From Pseudoalteromonas fuliginea (GTDB lineage: Bacteria > Pseudomonadota > Gammaproteobacteria > Enterobacterales > Alteromonadaceae): a DNA stretch of 64,000 nt. The DNA lies in NCBI RefSeq assembly GCF_000690055.1, contig NZ_JJNZ01000010.1, forward strand, positions 1 through 64,000. Direction: 5' to 3'. Below, in pieces: positions 16,878 to 26,792 of this stretch. Under the pieces are notes generated by a model. It saw nothing but the letters and a program-made list of their open reading frames with translations, was not told where the DNA came from and made no database searches. The stretch's first letter is position 1. Every line of letters begins with the position of its first letter. The position numbers were made by a program, and so were the translations under genes.

Positions 16878-19800
16878 TTATAAAACTTCAACTGTGGAAT
16901 ATCCACCTGGCTTTTTGGCTACATGCACTTGAGTGGCTACACGCTCGCTCATTTGTGTTACGTGCGATATAACGCCTACTTTTCTGCCTTGTGCTTGCAA
17001 AGAATCCAAAGCGTCCATTGCAATGCTTAGGGTTTCGCTGTCTAACGTACCAAACCCTTCGTCAATAAACAAAGAATTGATTTGTACTTTGTTAGACGAA
17101 AGCGATGCTAAACCAAGTGCAAGCGCTAGCGATACTAAAAATGACTCGCCGCCCGAGAGCGTATTAACAGAGCGTTGCTCGTCGGCCATGTCGCGGTCGA
17201 TAATTGCAATGTCGAGCGTTTGCGCTATGGCGGTTAATTCGTAGCGTTTGTTGAGTGTTTTTAAGTGGCTGTTGGCATAGTGCAGTAATATTCTTAGCGT
17301 CTGTGTCTGCGCTAAGTTACGCATTTTTTTACCTTCTTTATCTCCAATTACCTTATTAAGCAAGTGCCACTGATCAACCTGTGTTTTAAGTGTAGTTAAC
17401 TCAGCCTGCTTACCTTCAAGCGACTTTGCGTTTTGGTTGTGTTGCTCAATAGCGGTATTAGTCGCTAGTAATGCGCTTTGCAGCTGCGTTTGTTGCTCGT
17501 TTAAGCTACTTAGTTGAGTATTTGAAGCCTCTACATTTTGTGTTGGTTTATCGCTACTGTTGTGTTTTTCAAGCGTAAGTTGCTGCTGTTTTAATGCGGC
17601 ATTTGCATCTGTTAACGCTTGAGTTAACTGCTCGTGCTGATTTAAATGCGCTTTAATAGTATCGCTACTGAGCGTTAGTAAAATTTTGACCTGTTCGTGC
17701 GTTGCATTGCTATATTGCGCTTTAAAGTCAGTAAACCACTGGTTATAACGTGCCTCAAGTGTTGCTAGTTCTTGGCTGTTTTCAAGTAAGCGTTGCTCCA
17801 CATTTTTAAGCGTTATAGCGTGCTCATCTCGTTGTTTTATAGCGTCGTCATAAGCTTTTTGACTCGCTTGAACCTGCGATTGTTTTTGCTCTTGCTCACT
17901 TGTGAGTTTTGCTTGGTAGTCGTCTGCGCTTATTTGCTCGTTATTAAATAAAGCTAAGCGCTTACTTTGCACAGTGCTTAGTAAATTTTTAGCTTTAACA
18001 AGCTCTTCATTAAGTGCTTTTAACGATTGCTCGCTTTTACTAATAAGGGGGGTAAGCTGCTTTATTTGCTCATTAGCTGTGTCTTGGCGCTTTTGGCTTT
18101 GCTCAAGTTGCGTTTGAGTTTGCTGATACTGCGTAACTTGCTCGTGCAGCTCGCTAAGTTCAAGTGTATTGGCTTGTAGTTGCTGCCAAAAATCACTGTT
18201 TTCAAATTGGCTATTGAGCGTTGTACCCAGCTCGTTAATTTGTGCACTTAGCTCGCTACGCTTACTCGTTATTTGGTTTTGCTGGTGTGTAAGCTCAAGG
18301 TGTTTATTACTCAGTTGCTGCTGTATTTTCTGCTCTGCTTTAAGTGCTGCTTGTAGCTCATTTACTTTAGTTTGCAGTGTGCGTTGGCGTTTTTGCTGCT
18401 CAAAGTATTGCGCTTTTTGCTGCGTTAATTGCTTATAAGTTACTTCAAGCTGATCAGGCGTTAAGTCGTTAAGCTCTGTGCGTGCGCCTTGCATGGTATT
18501 TTTAATGTCGAGCTGTTTGGCTTTTGCTGTTTGTATTATTTGCTCAAGTTGTTCGTGTTCAGCAGTTAATACGGCATGTTGAGTTTGATGCTTATGCAGC
18601 TCGCTTTGTGCATGGTCAAATTGCTTTTTAGCTATATTAAAAGCATTTTCAAAATCAGTAATTAAGTTATTTAATTGCTGATTTTGATTTACCGCATACG
18701 GGTGCTCAGTTGCACCGCACACTAAACAAGGCTCATTAGGGCGAAGCTCAGTGCGTAAATGTTCTACGTTTTCGCTGGCTCTTAAGCGCGCTTGGTTAAG
18801 TGCGTACTCGCTACCTTTAAGTGCTTGCTCGCTGGTTATTAAATGCTGATTAAGTATAGTATGGGCTTGCTGGCTTTCATTTAACTGCTGATTAAGTACG
18901 TGTTGGCGTTGAGTGCTTTGTTTTAGTTCTGCGTTAAATTGCCCGTAACGCTCGCGCTGCTCTTTTAAGTAATCAATACTTTTTAACTGCGCGTCGCAGT
19001 GCTCTGCATTAAATTCATTAAGCTGAGTATTTAATGCCTGTAAAGTTGATTGCTCACCACTAAGTGCCACCTCGCACTGCTGCACTTTATTATTTTGCGC
19101 ATTTAAAAGATCGTTCTGACCTGCAAGCTCGCTATTAAGAGTTTGGCTTTGCGCAGCGTTTGCGGTTAATTGCTGCTGTGCATTTAAGTAGGTATTGAAG
19201 CTTTGCTGATAGTAGCTCCAGTCTTTTGCTAAAACATGCAGCTGTGCATGCTCATTAAGCCATTGCTGGCCTTTAGTTGAGTCGGTATTAGCGAGTTCTA
19301 GCTCGTTATTGCTTTGTTTAAGCTGCTGTGTGAACTCATCTAATTGAGATTGCTCTTTGGTTATTTGCGACTCTGTGCCTTTTACAGCTTGAGTTTGCAA
19401 AGCAATGCTGCTGTCGAGCTCTCTCGCTTTAGCTATAATAGGCGCTGCATTTTGTTTTTGCTCATTGGCGTTATTAAGTAGCTCAGTATGCTTAGCAAGG
19501 GCGGTGTTACGCTCGTTAATTACCGCTAAATGATCAACACTTTTAAGTGATGTTATTTGCTGATCCAACGCCGTATTTTGCTCGGTTAATTGAGTAAAAC
19601 GGCTGCGGTTATCTTTTATTTCAAGCGCCTGCTTGGCTTGTTTTGCCTGCTCGCTTTGAACAACGATACTTTCAAGCGCTGAGCTTGCTTGTTGCTGAGT
19701 TTGCTGTGCTTGCAATAAATTTTGCTCAAGCACTGTAGCTTGCTGATACCAGTTAAGTGCTTTTTCGGTTTTGGTCAGCTCTTTTTTAGTGTGTTCGGTT

Positions 19801-20528
19801 TGCGCTTTTAAATCGGTTAACTTGGTTTGCTGTAACTCAAGTTCTACTGGTGTTAGCAAAGTATAGCTTTCAAGGCCTGCTTTAAGCGCTTCAAGCTTTG
19901 CTACTTGCTCTTTATGGCGCTCAAAAATACGCACGCCAATACGGCTAAATTTATCGGTGCCTGTTAAACACTCTAAAAGCTGCGCTCGCTCATCGCCAGT
20001 GGCTTTTAAAAATGCAGCAAACTCATGTTGCGCTAAAAGTACGGCACGGGAGAACTGTTCAAAGTTAAGTCCTATTTTGCTCTCAACTTCTTTTATTGTG
20101 TGGCTTTTGTCAGCTATTAGGGTTTGCTCTGGCAGGGTTACTAAGGTGTGCTCTGCTACTTTAAGTTTGCCTGTTACTTTTTTATGGGTGCGTGAAATTG
20201 TATAACGCGCACGGTAAAGCTGTTTATCTTGCCCTAAAAAGTCAACCTCGGCGTAGCCTTCCCATGTACCTCTGCGCAGTAAATTACGTGCGTCATTAAG
20301 CTTAATGCTGTCGCCATTAAACTCAATTAAGTTACCTTTATCACCACGTAAGCGTGCTGTTTTTGTATAAAGCGCTAAACATATCGCATCTAAAAAAGTA
20401 CTTTTACCAGCGCCGGTATCGCCTGTTATCGCAAATAAGCCTGCATCTTTTAATGGGGCTTGAGTAAAGTCTATTTCAGCGTCAACTATTGAGGCTAAAT
20501 TATGAATACGAACTGCGGTTATTTTCAT
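16878..20528 (-). CDS. sbcC: SbcC, ATPase subunit of the SbcCD DNA double-strand nuclease
   Basis: This 1216-residue SMC/Rad50-like ATPase powers SbcCD, which opens and cuts hairpins and protein-blocked DNA ends. Walker A is GDTGAGKST at about residues 34-42. Two very long Gln/Leu/Glu-rich coiled coils flank a zinc hook, CLVCGATEHP, near residue 605. The ABC signature LSGGESF (about 1125) and Walker B LFIDEGFGTLD (about 1155) are near the C-terminus. Length is above E. coli SbcC (1048) because of the longer coils. Its start overlaps the sbcD stop by ATGA, so translation is coupled. Confidence 0.95.
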   Translation of the reverse strand: MKITAVRIHNLASIVDAEIDFTQAPLKDAGLFAITGDTGAGKSTFLDAICLALYTKTARLRGDKGNLIEFNGDSIKLNDARNLLRRGTWEGYAEVDFLGQDKQLYRARYTISRTHKKVTGKLKVAEHTLVTLPEQTLIADKSHTIKEVESKIGLNFEQFSRAVLLAQHEFAAFLKATGDERAQLLECLTGTDKFSRIGVRIFERHKEQVAKLEALKAGLESYTLLTPVELELQQTKLTDLKAQTEHTKKELTKTEKALNWYQQATVLEQNLLQAQQTQQQASSALESIVVQSEQAKQAKQALEIKDNRSRFTQLTEQNTALDQQITSLKSVDHLAVINERNTALAKHTELLNNANEQKQNAAPIIAKARELDSSIALQTQAVKGTESQITKEQSQLDEFTQQLKQSNNELELANTDSTKGQQWLNEHAQLHVLAKDWSYYQQSFNTYLNAQQQLTANAAQSQTLNSELAGQNDLLNAQNNKVQQCEVALSGEQSTLQALNTQLNEFNAEHCDAQLKSIDYLKEQRERYGQFNAELKQSTQRQHVLNQQLNESQQAHTILNQHLITSEQALKGSEYALNQARLRASENVEHLRTELRPNEPCLVCGATEHPYAVNQNQQLNNLITDFENAFNIAKKQFDHAQSELHKHQTQHAVLTAEHEQLEQIIQTAKAKQLDIKNTMQGARTELNDLTPDQLEVTYKQLTQQKAQYFEQQKRQRTLQTKVNELQAALKAEQKIQQQLSNKHLELTHQQNQITSKRSELSAQINELGTTLNSQFENSDFWQQLQANTLELSELHEQVTQYQQTQTQLEQSQKRQDTANEQIKQLTPLISKSEQSLKALNEELVKAKNLLSTVQSKRLALFNNEQISADDYQAKLTSEQEQKQSQVQASQKAYDDAIKQRDEHAITLKNVEQRLLENSQELATLEARYNQWFTDFKAQYSNATHEQVKILLTLSSDTIKAHLNQHEQLTQALTDANAALKQQQLTLEKHNSSDKPTQNVEASNTQLSSLNEQQTQLQSALLATNTAIEQHNQNAKSLEGKQAELTTLKTQVDQWHLLNKVIGDKEGKKMRNLAQTQTLRILLHYANSHLKTLNKRYELTAIAQTLDIAIIDRDMADEQRSVNTLSGGESFLVSLALALGLASLSSNKVQINSLFIDEGFGTLDSETLSIAMDALDSLQAQGRKVGVISHVTQMSERVATQVHVAKKPGGYSTVEVL

Positions 20529-21772
20529 AGTTGCTCTTGCTCCGTAAGCTCGTTTATCACGTCACTTAAAAGTGCTTTTAGCTCATCGGGTACACTTTGC
20601 CCTGCCATGTCTTTATCGTTTGCGAATGCTTGTTCTAATAGGTTTAGTGGGTTGAGCATTTCAACTTCGCTTAAATCTTCAAATACGGTGTTGTCGTCAT
20701 TTTGCGCTGATTGTTCACGTACACGTTCAATACCACAAAATTTAATATACTTGCCTTCAAGTGCTTGTTCTATTTGTTCTCTGAACGTGGTGTCGGTATC
20801 GCTTGATTTAAGCTTTACACGTAAATAAGGCGCTATTGTATTTTGTGCAGTGTCGAGCGCTTTAATTTGCTCGCATAGTTCGCTCAATGGTACACATTCC
20901 CCTTTTGGTAAAATAATTACATCGGCAGAGCGCGGAATGTAAAGGGGGTTTACAGTTGTACTAATGTGTTGTTTTTCATCAATAATAAACTCAACAACGT
21001 TTACTTGGTGCGTGTAGTTACGCTCTGAAAACGACATAGGGATAGGTGTGCCGCTGTAGCGAATAATATCGCTTTTAGCGACTTGTTGCGCTTTGTGTAA
21101 ATGCCCAAGAGCAACATAGTTGGCTTGTTTACCAAATACATTGGCTGAAATAGACTCCTCACCACCTATTACTAAGTTACGCTCAGAATCACTTGAGATA
21201 TCCCCGCCTTTTGCGTGTAAATGCCCCATAACTATTAATGGTGAGTTTTGCTCGTTTATATTAGTAGCGTGTTCTAGTGCAAGCTCGTAAGCTTTTGCAA
21301 CGCCTTGAGAATAACTAGGACCGCTTTCAGTTTGGCTAAGTAAACTTACATCGCTTGCACGTAAAAATGGCATAGCGACGATTACAGCGCGTTTACCATT
21401 GGTATTTATGGTAATAACCGTTTCATCGGGTATTGCGACATCAAAGCGCCCTACTACGTGTGTATCAAATTGCGCTAGTAATGGCTGAGCTGCCAAAATA
21501 CGATTCGCAGAGTCGTGATTACCCGCAATAATGACTATGTGTAATTGTGGGCATGCCTTTTTGGCGTCTTTAATAAATTGGTAAAGCTGATTTTCGGCGC
21601 TAGCGCTTGGAGTTGCGGTATGATAAATATCGCCAGCAATTAAAAGTAAGTCTATTTGTTGTTCAACAAGAGTGGCTAATAACCATGTAAAAAAGGCTTG
21701 GTGTTCAACACGGCGGCCGTGTTCATAAAATTGTTGGCCAAGGTGCCAATCTGAGGTGTGGAGGACTTTCAT
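20525..21772 (-). CDS. sbcD: SbcD, nuclease subunit of SbcCD
   Basis: This 415-residue metallophosphoesterase-type nuclease is related to Mre11. All five phosphoesterase motifs are visible: LHTSDWHLGQQF at the N-terminus, GDIYHTATPS, GNHDSANR, GHLHAKGGD and GHLHKAQQV. The C-terminal capping part includes NPLYIPRSADVI and a helical segment that contacts SbcC. It is the first gene of the sbcDC operon. Oddly, a copy of the 17-bp TGTAAAGGGGGTTTACA palindrome lies within its coding sequence (20938-20954). Confidence 0.95.
   Translation of the reverse strand: MKVLHTSDWHLGQQFYEHGRRVEHQAFFTWLLATLVEQQIDLLLIAGDIYHTATPSASAENQLYQFIKDAKKACPQLHIVIIAGNHDSANRILAAQPLLAQFDTHVVGRFDVAIPDETVITINTNGKRAVIVAMPFLRASDVSLLSQTESGPSYSQGVAKAYELALEHATNINEQNSPLIVMGHLHAKGGDISSDSERNLVIGGEESISANVFGKQANYVALGHLHKAQQVAKSDIIRYSGTPIPMSFSERNYTHQVNVVEFIIDEKQHISTTVNPLYIPRSADVIILPKGECVPLSELCEQIKALDTAQNTIAPYLRVKLKSSDTDTTFREQIEQALEGKYIKFCGIERVREQSAQNDDNTVFEDLSEVEMLNPLNLLEQAFANDKDMAGQSVPDELKALLSDVINELTEQEQL
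20938..20954. repeat. 17-bp palindromic motif, copy 2 (inside sbcD)
   Basis: TGTAAAGGGGGTTTACA is identical to the copies at 22605 (reverse) and 32534. On the minus strand it encodes part of the VNPLYIP segment of SbcD. Confidence 0.7.
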
Positions 21773-21851
21773 GTCGCGCTCTTAAAAAACCAGTAAGAGC
21801 GCCAATATACCCAAGGTAATTAAAGATGCAAGCCTAAGGACCATTTTAAGA

Positions 21852-22088
21852 TTAGGTTAAACTATACCAGCCTACAAAAATAATCGGTAATGCTAGCAAT
21901 GCCATAATTAGTGGGTACTTTAGTGTTTTAGTTTGCTTAGTTTGTAGTACTTTTAAAGCATTAACTTCGTTACATGCTGCTACTTTATCAATGTAAAAAT
22001 AACCAGAATCGAGATACTGTTTACAGTTGTTCTCATTTGCCGGGATAGCAATTAGTTCTTGTTGTTTTTTTAGGATATAAAAATCCAT
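21852..22088 (-). CDS. Small tail-anchored protein, paralog B (78 aa)
   Basis: This is an unrecognised small protein with a soluble N-terminal part of about 53 residues and a single C-terminal transmembrane helix (PLIMALLALPIIFVGWYSL). It starts MDFYILKKQQELIAIPA and is clearly homologous to the neighbour at 22223 (MKFYIVKKDQQLEAIPA). Both contain a single cysteine in an AACN/SACN segment followed by ALK. A tandem duplication followed by divergence explains the pair. The topology suggests a membrane-bound protein with its N-terminal domain in the cytoplasm. Confidence 0.65.
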   Translation of the reverse strand: MDFYILKKQQELIAIPANENNCKQYLDSGYFYIDKVAACNEVNALKVLQTKQTKTLKYPLIMALLALPIIFVGWYSLT

Positions 22089-22222
22089 GAGTCCACCGCA
22101 TTTATTGCTACTAATCTATATTTATTTGAGGATAAATGTGACGAATTTATTTGCCTCAAATAAAAGGGTGGGCGATTTTAAATACAAACAGCATTAAAGA
22201 TCAATAAAAATATTAACTATTT

Positions 22223-22459
22223 TTAATTTATCGTATAAATAGCCAATATTATTGAGATTGCAGCAATATTTACGCCAATAATAATGCGTTTCTTATTACT
22301 TTTTTGTATGGATGGGAGTCGTTTTAACGCATCCTGTTTGTTACATGCCGACACTATATTTACGTATTTGTAGTTATTATTTTGGTAACTTTCAAGCAAT
22401 TCTTCTTCAGCTGGAATAGCTTCGAGCTGCTGATCTTTTTTAACAATATAAAATTTCAT
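22223..22459 (-). CDS. Small tail-anchored protein, paralog A (78 aa)
   Basis: This is the same size and layout as the gene at 21852: MKFYIVKKDQQLEAIPAEEELLE, a YKYVNIVSACNKQDALKRL segment, a basic patch (KSNKKR) and one C-terminal membrane helix (IIIGVNIAAISIILAIYTI). It has a good ribosome-binding site (GGAGA on the minus strand). The two genes are 134 bp apart on the same strand. No known domain is recognised and no function can be assigned. Confidence 0.65.
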   Translation of the reverse strand: MKFYIVKKDQQLEAIPAEEELLESYQNNNYKYVNIVSACNKQDALKRLPSIQKSNKKRIIIGVNIAAISIILAIYTIN

Positions 22460-22604
22460 AGCAGTCTCCGTTTTTACTAATGTAATTTGAAGTTAATGTA
22501 AGTTAACAAATATACCTACACTGTAGTTTGTTGTAATGAATTAGGGATGAACTCTATAAATTGAGTTGTTTGTTCCTGTTTTAATACTAAGTAATTGTGT
22601 TTTT

Positions 22605-22621
22605 TGTAAACCCCCTTTACA
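22605..22621. repeat. 17-bp palindromic motif, copy 3 (upstream of the M1 peptidase gene)
   Basis: TGTAAACCCCCTTTACA is the reverse complement of copies 2 and 4. It lies 160 bp before the M1 peptidase start in the 322-bp gap 22460-22781, where nothing else is recognised. Confidence 0.7.
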
Positions 22622-22781
22622 GTTTTGCTCCCGTTTATTTTAGTCATAGTTTTATACATAATAAAAAGCTGTAAAACGTTAGTGAATACCACCTTATAAA
22701 AGCTGCACTTTATCGATAATTTATTGAAGCTAAGCTGTTATTTTGTCAAAGTACCCTTACTAAAATTTATCAGGACTAACA

Positions 22782-25229
22782 ATGAAAAAAATAGGTCTTA
22801 CGCTGAGCGCTTTTGTATTGCCACTGGCAATGTCGAGTGTTGTTATGGCGTCTTCAGTTGAGCAAACAAAAGGTTCTTATGTTGATAAGTTTCGTCAATT
22901 AGACGAAGCTCTGCCAACACCAAATGTTTACCGTAGTGCGGCTGGCGAACCAGGAGAAAAATACTGGCAGCAACGTGTTAATTACGATATTGATGTAAAG
23001 CTAGATGAAAAAAAGCACCGTATTACGGGTAGCCAAAGTATTGAATATAAAAATAACTCACCACATACGCTTAAATATTTGTGGTTACAGCTAGATCAAA
23101 ATATTTTTAAAAGTGACTCTATTGCCGAAACAACAAAAACATTTAAAAGCACTTTAAAAAGCCTACCAGCTCAAAAGCCTGCTAAATTAAGTTTAGGTGA
23201 GCTACGTCGTCAGCAATTTATGAGCGACAACGAACTTGGTTACACTATTAGTGGTGTTAAAGACGAAGACGGCAAAGAGCTGCGCGTAACTGTTGTTGAT
23301 ACTTTAATGCGCGTTGATTTAAACGAGCCATTAAAACCAGGTAAAGAAGTAGAATTTAGCATGAACTTCGCCTTCAACATTGTTGAAGAAGATGCTGTAG
23401 GTGCACGTTCTGGTTACGAGCATTTTGAAGAAGACGGCAACGACATATTCTTAATTGCTCAGTGGTTCCCTCGCTTAGCCGCTTATACCGATTACGAAGC
23501 ATGGACAAACAAGGCATTTTTAGGTTCTGGTGAGTTTACGCTTGAGTTTGGTGATTACGATGTTGAGATTACTGTTCCTGCTGATCACATTGTATCGGCA
23601 ACAGGTAAGCTTGATAACGCGAGCAAAGTACTAACAAGTACGCAGCGCAAACGTTTAAAGCAAGCTGAAACATCTAAGCGTCCTGTATTTATTGTTAACG
23701 CAGAAGAAGCGCTAGAAAACGAAAAAGAAGGCACAGACAAAACTAAAACGTGGCACTTTAAAGCACAGAATGTTCGTGACTTTGCTTGGGCGTCGTCTCG
23801 TAAGTTTATGTGGGATGCAAAAGGTTATCAGCAAGGTGGTGACGTTCAGCCTTTAGTTATGGCAATGTCGTTCTTCCCTAAAGAAGGTGGTGACTTATGG
23901 GAGAAGTACTCAACTGAAGCGGTAGTACACACAATGGAAGTGTACTCTAAGTATTCTTTTGATTACCCGTACCCAACTGCACAGTCGGTTAATGGCCCCG
24001 TTGGTGGTATGGAATACCCAATGATCACCTTTAACGGTCCACGTACTAAGTTGCAAGATGATGGTACTCGTACTTATTCTCAAGCTGAAAAGCGCTTTTT
24101 ACTTGGCGTAGTTATTCATGAAGTTGGCCATATTTACTTTCCGATGATTGTAAATTCGGATGAGCGCCAATGGACGTGGATGGATGAAGGCTTAAACAGC
24201 TTTTTAGATGGTGTTGCTGGTCGTGAATGGGATCCTACTATTCCTTGGGGTGTTGAGCCTCGCGATATAGTGAGCTACATGAAGTCACAAAACCAAGTGC
24301 CAATTATGACTCAGTCAGACAGCGTATTACGCTTAGGTCCTAATGCTTATACTAAGCCTGCCGCAGCACTTAATATTTTACGTGAAGTGATTTTAGGCCG
24401 TGACTTATTCGACTTTGCATTTAAAGAGTATGCTCAGCGCTGGAAATACAAGCGCCCTACCCCAGCTGATTTTTTCCGAACAATGGAAGAAGCCTCTGGT
24501 GTTGATTTAGATTGGTTTTGGCGTGGCTGGTTTTACACCACAGACCATGTTGATATCTCTTTAGATAAAGTATATCAACTACGCTTAGACACTAAAAACC
24601 CTGATATTGATTACAGCCGTTTACGCGATATTGAAGCAGACAAGCCTACTTCATTATTTGTTGAGCGTAACCGCGCAGAAGGTAAAAAAACATGGGTTGA
24701 GAAAAACCCTGATGTTACCGATTTTTATGACGAAAACGACCGTTTTACTGTAACCAATAAAGAACGCAACTCGTACAACAAGTTTTTAAAAGGCTTAGAG
24801 CCGTGGGAGCGTAAAACGCTTGAACGCGCTTTAGAAGAAGATAAAAACTATTACGTAATGGAATTTTCAAACCTAGGTGGTTTGGTAATGCCTATATTAC
24901 TTGAGCTAACATATGAAGATGGCACTAAAGAAGAACGCTATATTCCTGCTGAAATTTGGCGTCGTAATTATAAAAACGTTCAAAAGCTGATTGTTACCGA
25001 TAAAAACAAGCCGCTTGTATCAGTGACTGTCGATCCAGGTTGGGAAACAGCTGATGTAGATGTTGAAAACAACAATTACCCTCGCCGTATTATTCCTTCA
25101 CGTATTGAAGTGTTTAAAAAGGAAAAGAGTAAAGCTAAAGTGAGTCGCGATATCATGCAAGATATTAAAACTGAGCTTAAAAGCGATGAGAAAAAAGACG
25201 AAAAGGATGACGGTGAGGAGCAGCAATAA
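22782..25229 (+). CDS. Secreted M1-family zinc metallopeptidase
   Basis: This is an 815-residue aminopeptidase-like gluzincin with a signal peptide (residues 1-24, ending VVMAS). The N-terminal beta-domain covers roughly 60-300. The catalytic domain has VVIHEVGHIYFP (zinc ligands of HEVGH), and the third ligand glutamate lies in WMDEGLNSF about 18-20 residues later. The substrate loop GPVGGMEYPM lies near residue 405 (GAMEN-like, here GGMEY). The C-terminus is a very charged Lys/Asp/Glu tail. It likely trims peptides in the periplasm or outside. The following gene overlaps its stop by one base, so it is cotranscribed with its DUF6702 partner. Confidence 0.88.
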   Translation: MKKIGLTLSAFVLPLAMSSVVMASSVEQTKGSYVDKFRQLDEALPTPNVYRSAAGEPGEKYWQQRVNYDIDVKLDEKKHRITGSQSIEYKNNSPHTLKYLWLQLDQNIFKSDSIAETTKTFKSTLKSLPAQKPAKLSLGELRRQQFMSDNELGYTISGVKDEDGKELRVTVVDTLMRVDLNEPLKPGKEVEFSMNFAFNIVEEDAVGARSGYEHFEEDGNDIFLIAQWFPRLAAYTDYEAWTNKAFLGSGEFTLEFGDYDVEITVPADHIVSATGKLDNASKVLTSTQRKRLKQAETSKRPVFIVNAEEALENEKEGTDKTKTWHFKAQNVRDFAWASSRKFMWDAKGYQQGGDVQPLVMAMSFFPKEGGDLWEKYSTEAVVHTMEVYSKYSFDYPYPTAQSVNGPVGGMEYPMITFNGPRTKLQDDGTRTYSQAEKRFLLGVVIHEVGHIYFPMIVNSDERQWTWMDEGLNSFLDGVAGREWDPTIPWGVEPRDIVSYMKSQNQVPIMTQSDSVLRLGPNAYTKPAAALNILREVILGRDLFDFAFKEYAQRWKYKRPTPADFFRTMEEASGVDLDWFWRGWFYTTDHVDISLDKVYQLRLDTKNPDIDYSRLRDIEADKPTSLFVERNRAEGKKTWVEKNPDVTDFYDENDRFTVTNKERNSYNKFLKGLEPWERKTLERALEEDKNYYVMEFSNLGGLVMPILLELTYEDGTKEERYIPAEIWRRNYKNVQKLIVTDKNKPLVSVTVDPGWETADVDVENNNYPRRIIPSRIEVFKKEKSKAKVSRDIMQDIKTELKSDEKKDEKDDGEEQQ

Positions 25230-25723
25230 TGCGCTTTTTGCTTATTATTGTTTGCCTTTTAGTTGCTGCGCCAAGTATAGCGCATCAACTAAAATCGTCA
25301 GTTACAACGGTGCTTTTTAACAAACGAACGCATAATGTTGAGTTAATGCATCGCTTTTATTTACATGATACCGAACATGCCGTAGGAACATTATTTGAAG
25401 GCAAAATCGATATTATTAGTAATAAAACCGATCAACAACGTTTTGCTAAGTATGTTGAATCGCACGTTGCGCTACAAACACTAAGTGGTGAATCTATACC
25501 GCTTAGCTTTGTAGGTGCACAAGTTGATGGAAAGTTTTTTTGGGTTTACCAAGAAGCACCTATACCAAAAGGGATTGAAGGGATTAAAATGAGTAATGGT
25601 GCACTGCGTGATTTATGGCCAACTCAGGTGAATATGGTTAATGTTGAGGGGAAAGGTAGGATTAAAACCTTAAACTTTGCCCAAGATGATACATGGCTTG
25701 AAGCCCGCTTCGAGCAAAATTAA
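25229..25723 (+). CDS. DUF6702-type secreted protein, partner of the M1 peptidase
   Basis: This 164-residue protein has a Sec signal (MRFLLIIVCLLVAAPSIA). It carries the HQLKSSVTTVLFNKRTHNVELMHRFYLHDTEHA pattern seen in small secreted proteins encoded next to M1 peptidases in marine bacteria. No catalytic motif is visible. Its ATG shares one base with the peptidase stop. It may be an accessory or inhibitor protein for the peptidase, but that is only inferred from context. Confidence 0.7.
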   Translation: MRFLLIIVCLLVAAPSIAHQLKSSVTTVLFNKRTHNVELMHRFYLHDTEHAVGTLFEGKIDIISNKTDQQRFAKYVESHVALQTLSGESIPLSFVGAQVDGKFFWVYQEAPIPKGIEGIKMSNGALRDLWPTQVNMVNVEGKGRIKTLNFAQDDTWLEARFEQN

Positions 25724-25751
25724 TTATTATTTGAATAAACCTTTCCCAATC

Positions 25752-25779
25752 TACGCGCACTGTAATTAATGTGCGCGTA
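25752..25779 (+). terminator. Hairpin terminator after the M1 peptidase operon
   Basis: A 9-bp stem TACGCGCAC / GTGCGCGTA with a 10-nt loop is followed by TTCTCTTCTTTT. The rest of the gap up to 26054 is AT-rich with no recognised feature. Confidence 0.65.
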
Positions 25780-26054
25780 TTCTCTTCTTTTGTTTAAGAT
25801 ACATTCATAATTGATCTGTACTATGTAAAGTACCGTAAAATTAATCAACTTGTATTGTATATTTACCTTGTTTCGCGCAATCTAAAGGTAATTACTAAGT
25901 TTTTATTTTTTCTTTATTATCAGTTGATTGATGTGTTTACGCATTATTAATTTAAATATAGTTGATGTTATTTCCCCATAATTTGGGCATAAGTAGTAGA
26001 GCATTTTATGTTTAAAGTACGTTTAGTAAATTATTATTACACCCAAGGAATGAT

Positions 26055-26660
26055 ATGACGACTCAGGTAGAGGCTATTCATGGTGTTATTTTTGATTTAG
26101 ATGGCACATTGGTATCGTCTGAATTAGATTTTTCGCTTATAAAAGCACAAATAGGCTGTCCTTGTGAGCAGGACTTACTCGATTTTATAGCGCAACTCCC
26201 ATCACCTTACATGCGTGAAGAAGCTATGAATATTGTGCATCAGCATGAGTTACTCGATGCTCAACATGCCACGTTATTACCAGGTGTTAGCGAAGCTATT
26301 GCACAGTTAAAAGCTAAAAAAATTCCAATGGCTATAGTTACTCGAAACTTTGATAAAGCAGCATCAATAAAACTTCAGAATAATCCATTACCTATCAGCA
26401 CGGTTTTAACGCGAAGCGACGCACCCGCAAAACCAGATCCAAGTGCATTAAATGCAATTGCTACGCTTTGGGATATTAGTTCTGCTAATTTGCTCTACGT
26501 TGGTGATTACTTATATGACATACAAGCTGCACACAACGCAGATATGCGTGCTTGTTTATATGCTCCTGATGTGACTCCTGGTTATGCAGATCAAGCTGAC
26601 TACGTTTTACATGACTTTTATGAGCTAGTTGGATTAATTGATAATTACTCAGAAAATTAG
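26055..26660 (+). CDS. HAD-superfamily phosphatase
   Basis: This 201-residue HAD-IA hydrolase, related to phosphoglycolate phosphatases, has motif I FDLDGTLV (catalytic Asp in the first DxD), a helical cap at roughly residues 25-85, motif II IVTRN near 98, motif III Lys in SDAPAKPDP and motif IV GDYLYDIQAA near 160. It dephosphorylates a small metabolite that cannot be told from sequence. The ATG follows a good AAGGA ribosome-binding site. The gene stands alone. Confidence 0.85.
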   Translation: MTTQVEAIHGVIFDLDGTLVSSELDFSLIKAQIGCPCEQDLLDFIAQLPSPYMREEAMNIVHQHELLDAQHATLLPGVSEAIAQLKAKKIPMAIVTRNFDKAASIKLQNNPLPISTVLTRSDAPAKPDPSALNAIATLWDISSANLLYVGDYLYDIQAAHNADMRACLYAPDVTPGYADQADYVLHDFYELVGLIDNYSEN

Positions 26661-26792
26661 AGTTATGTTAAATAGCGTGTTACTTAATTTAATTAGTAAT
26701 AAGTAGTACACTATTTAAATTACAAAACTAGCCCAATACGTTTTGAATTGGTAAAATACTGCAAAACGTAACGTATTCATTAGAGGCACAAA

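Noticed and set aside
17900..20250. Several cysteine- and serine-rich plus-strand frames opposite sbcC
   Set aside because: They are shadows of the Gln/Leu-rich coiled-coil codons of sbcC (CAA, CTT and similar read in reverse).
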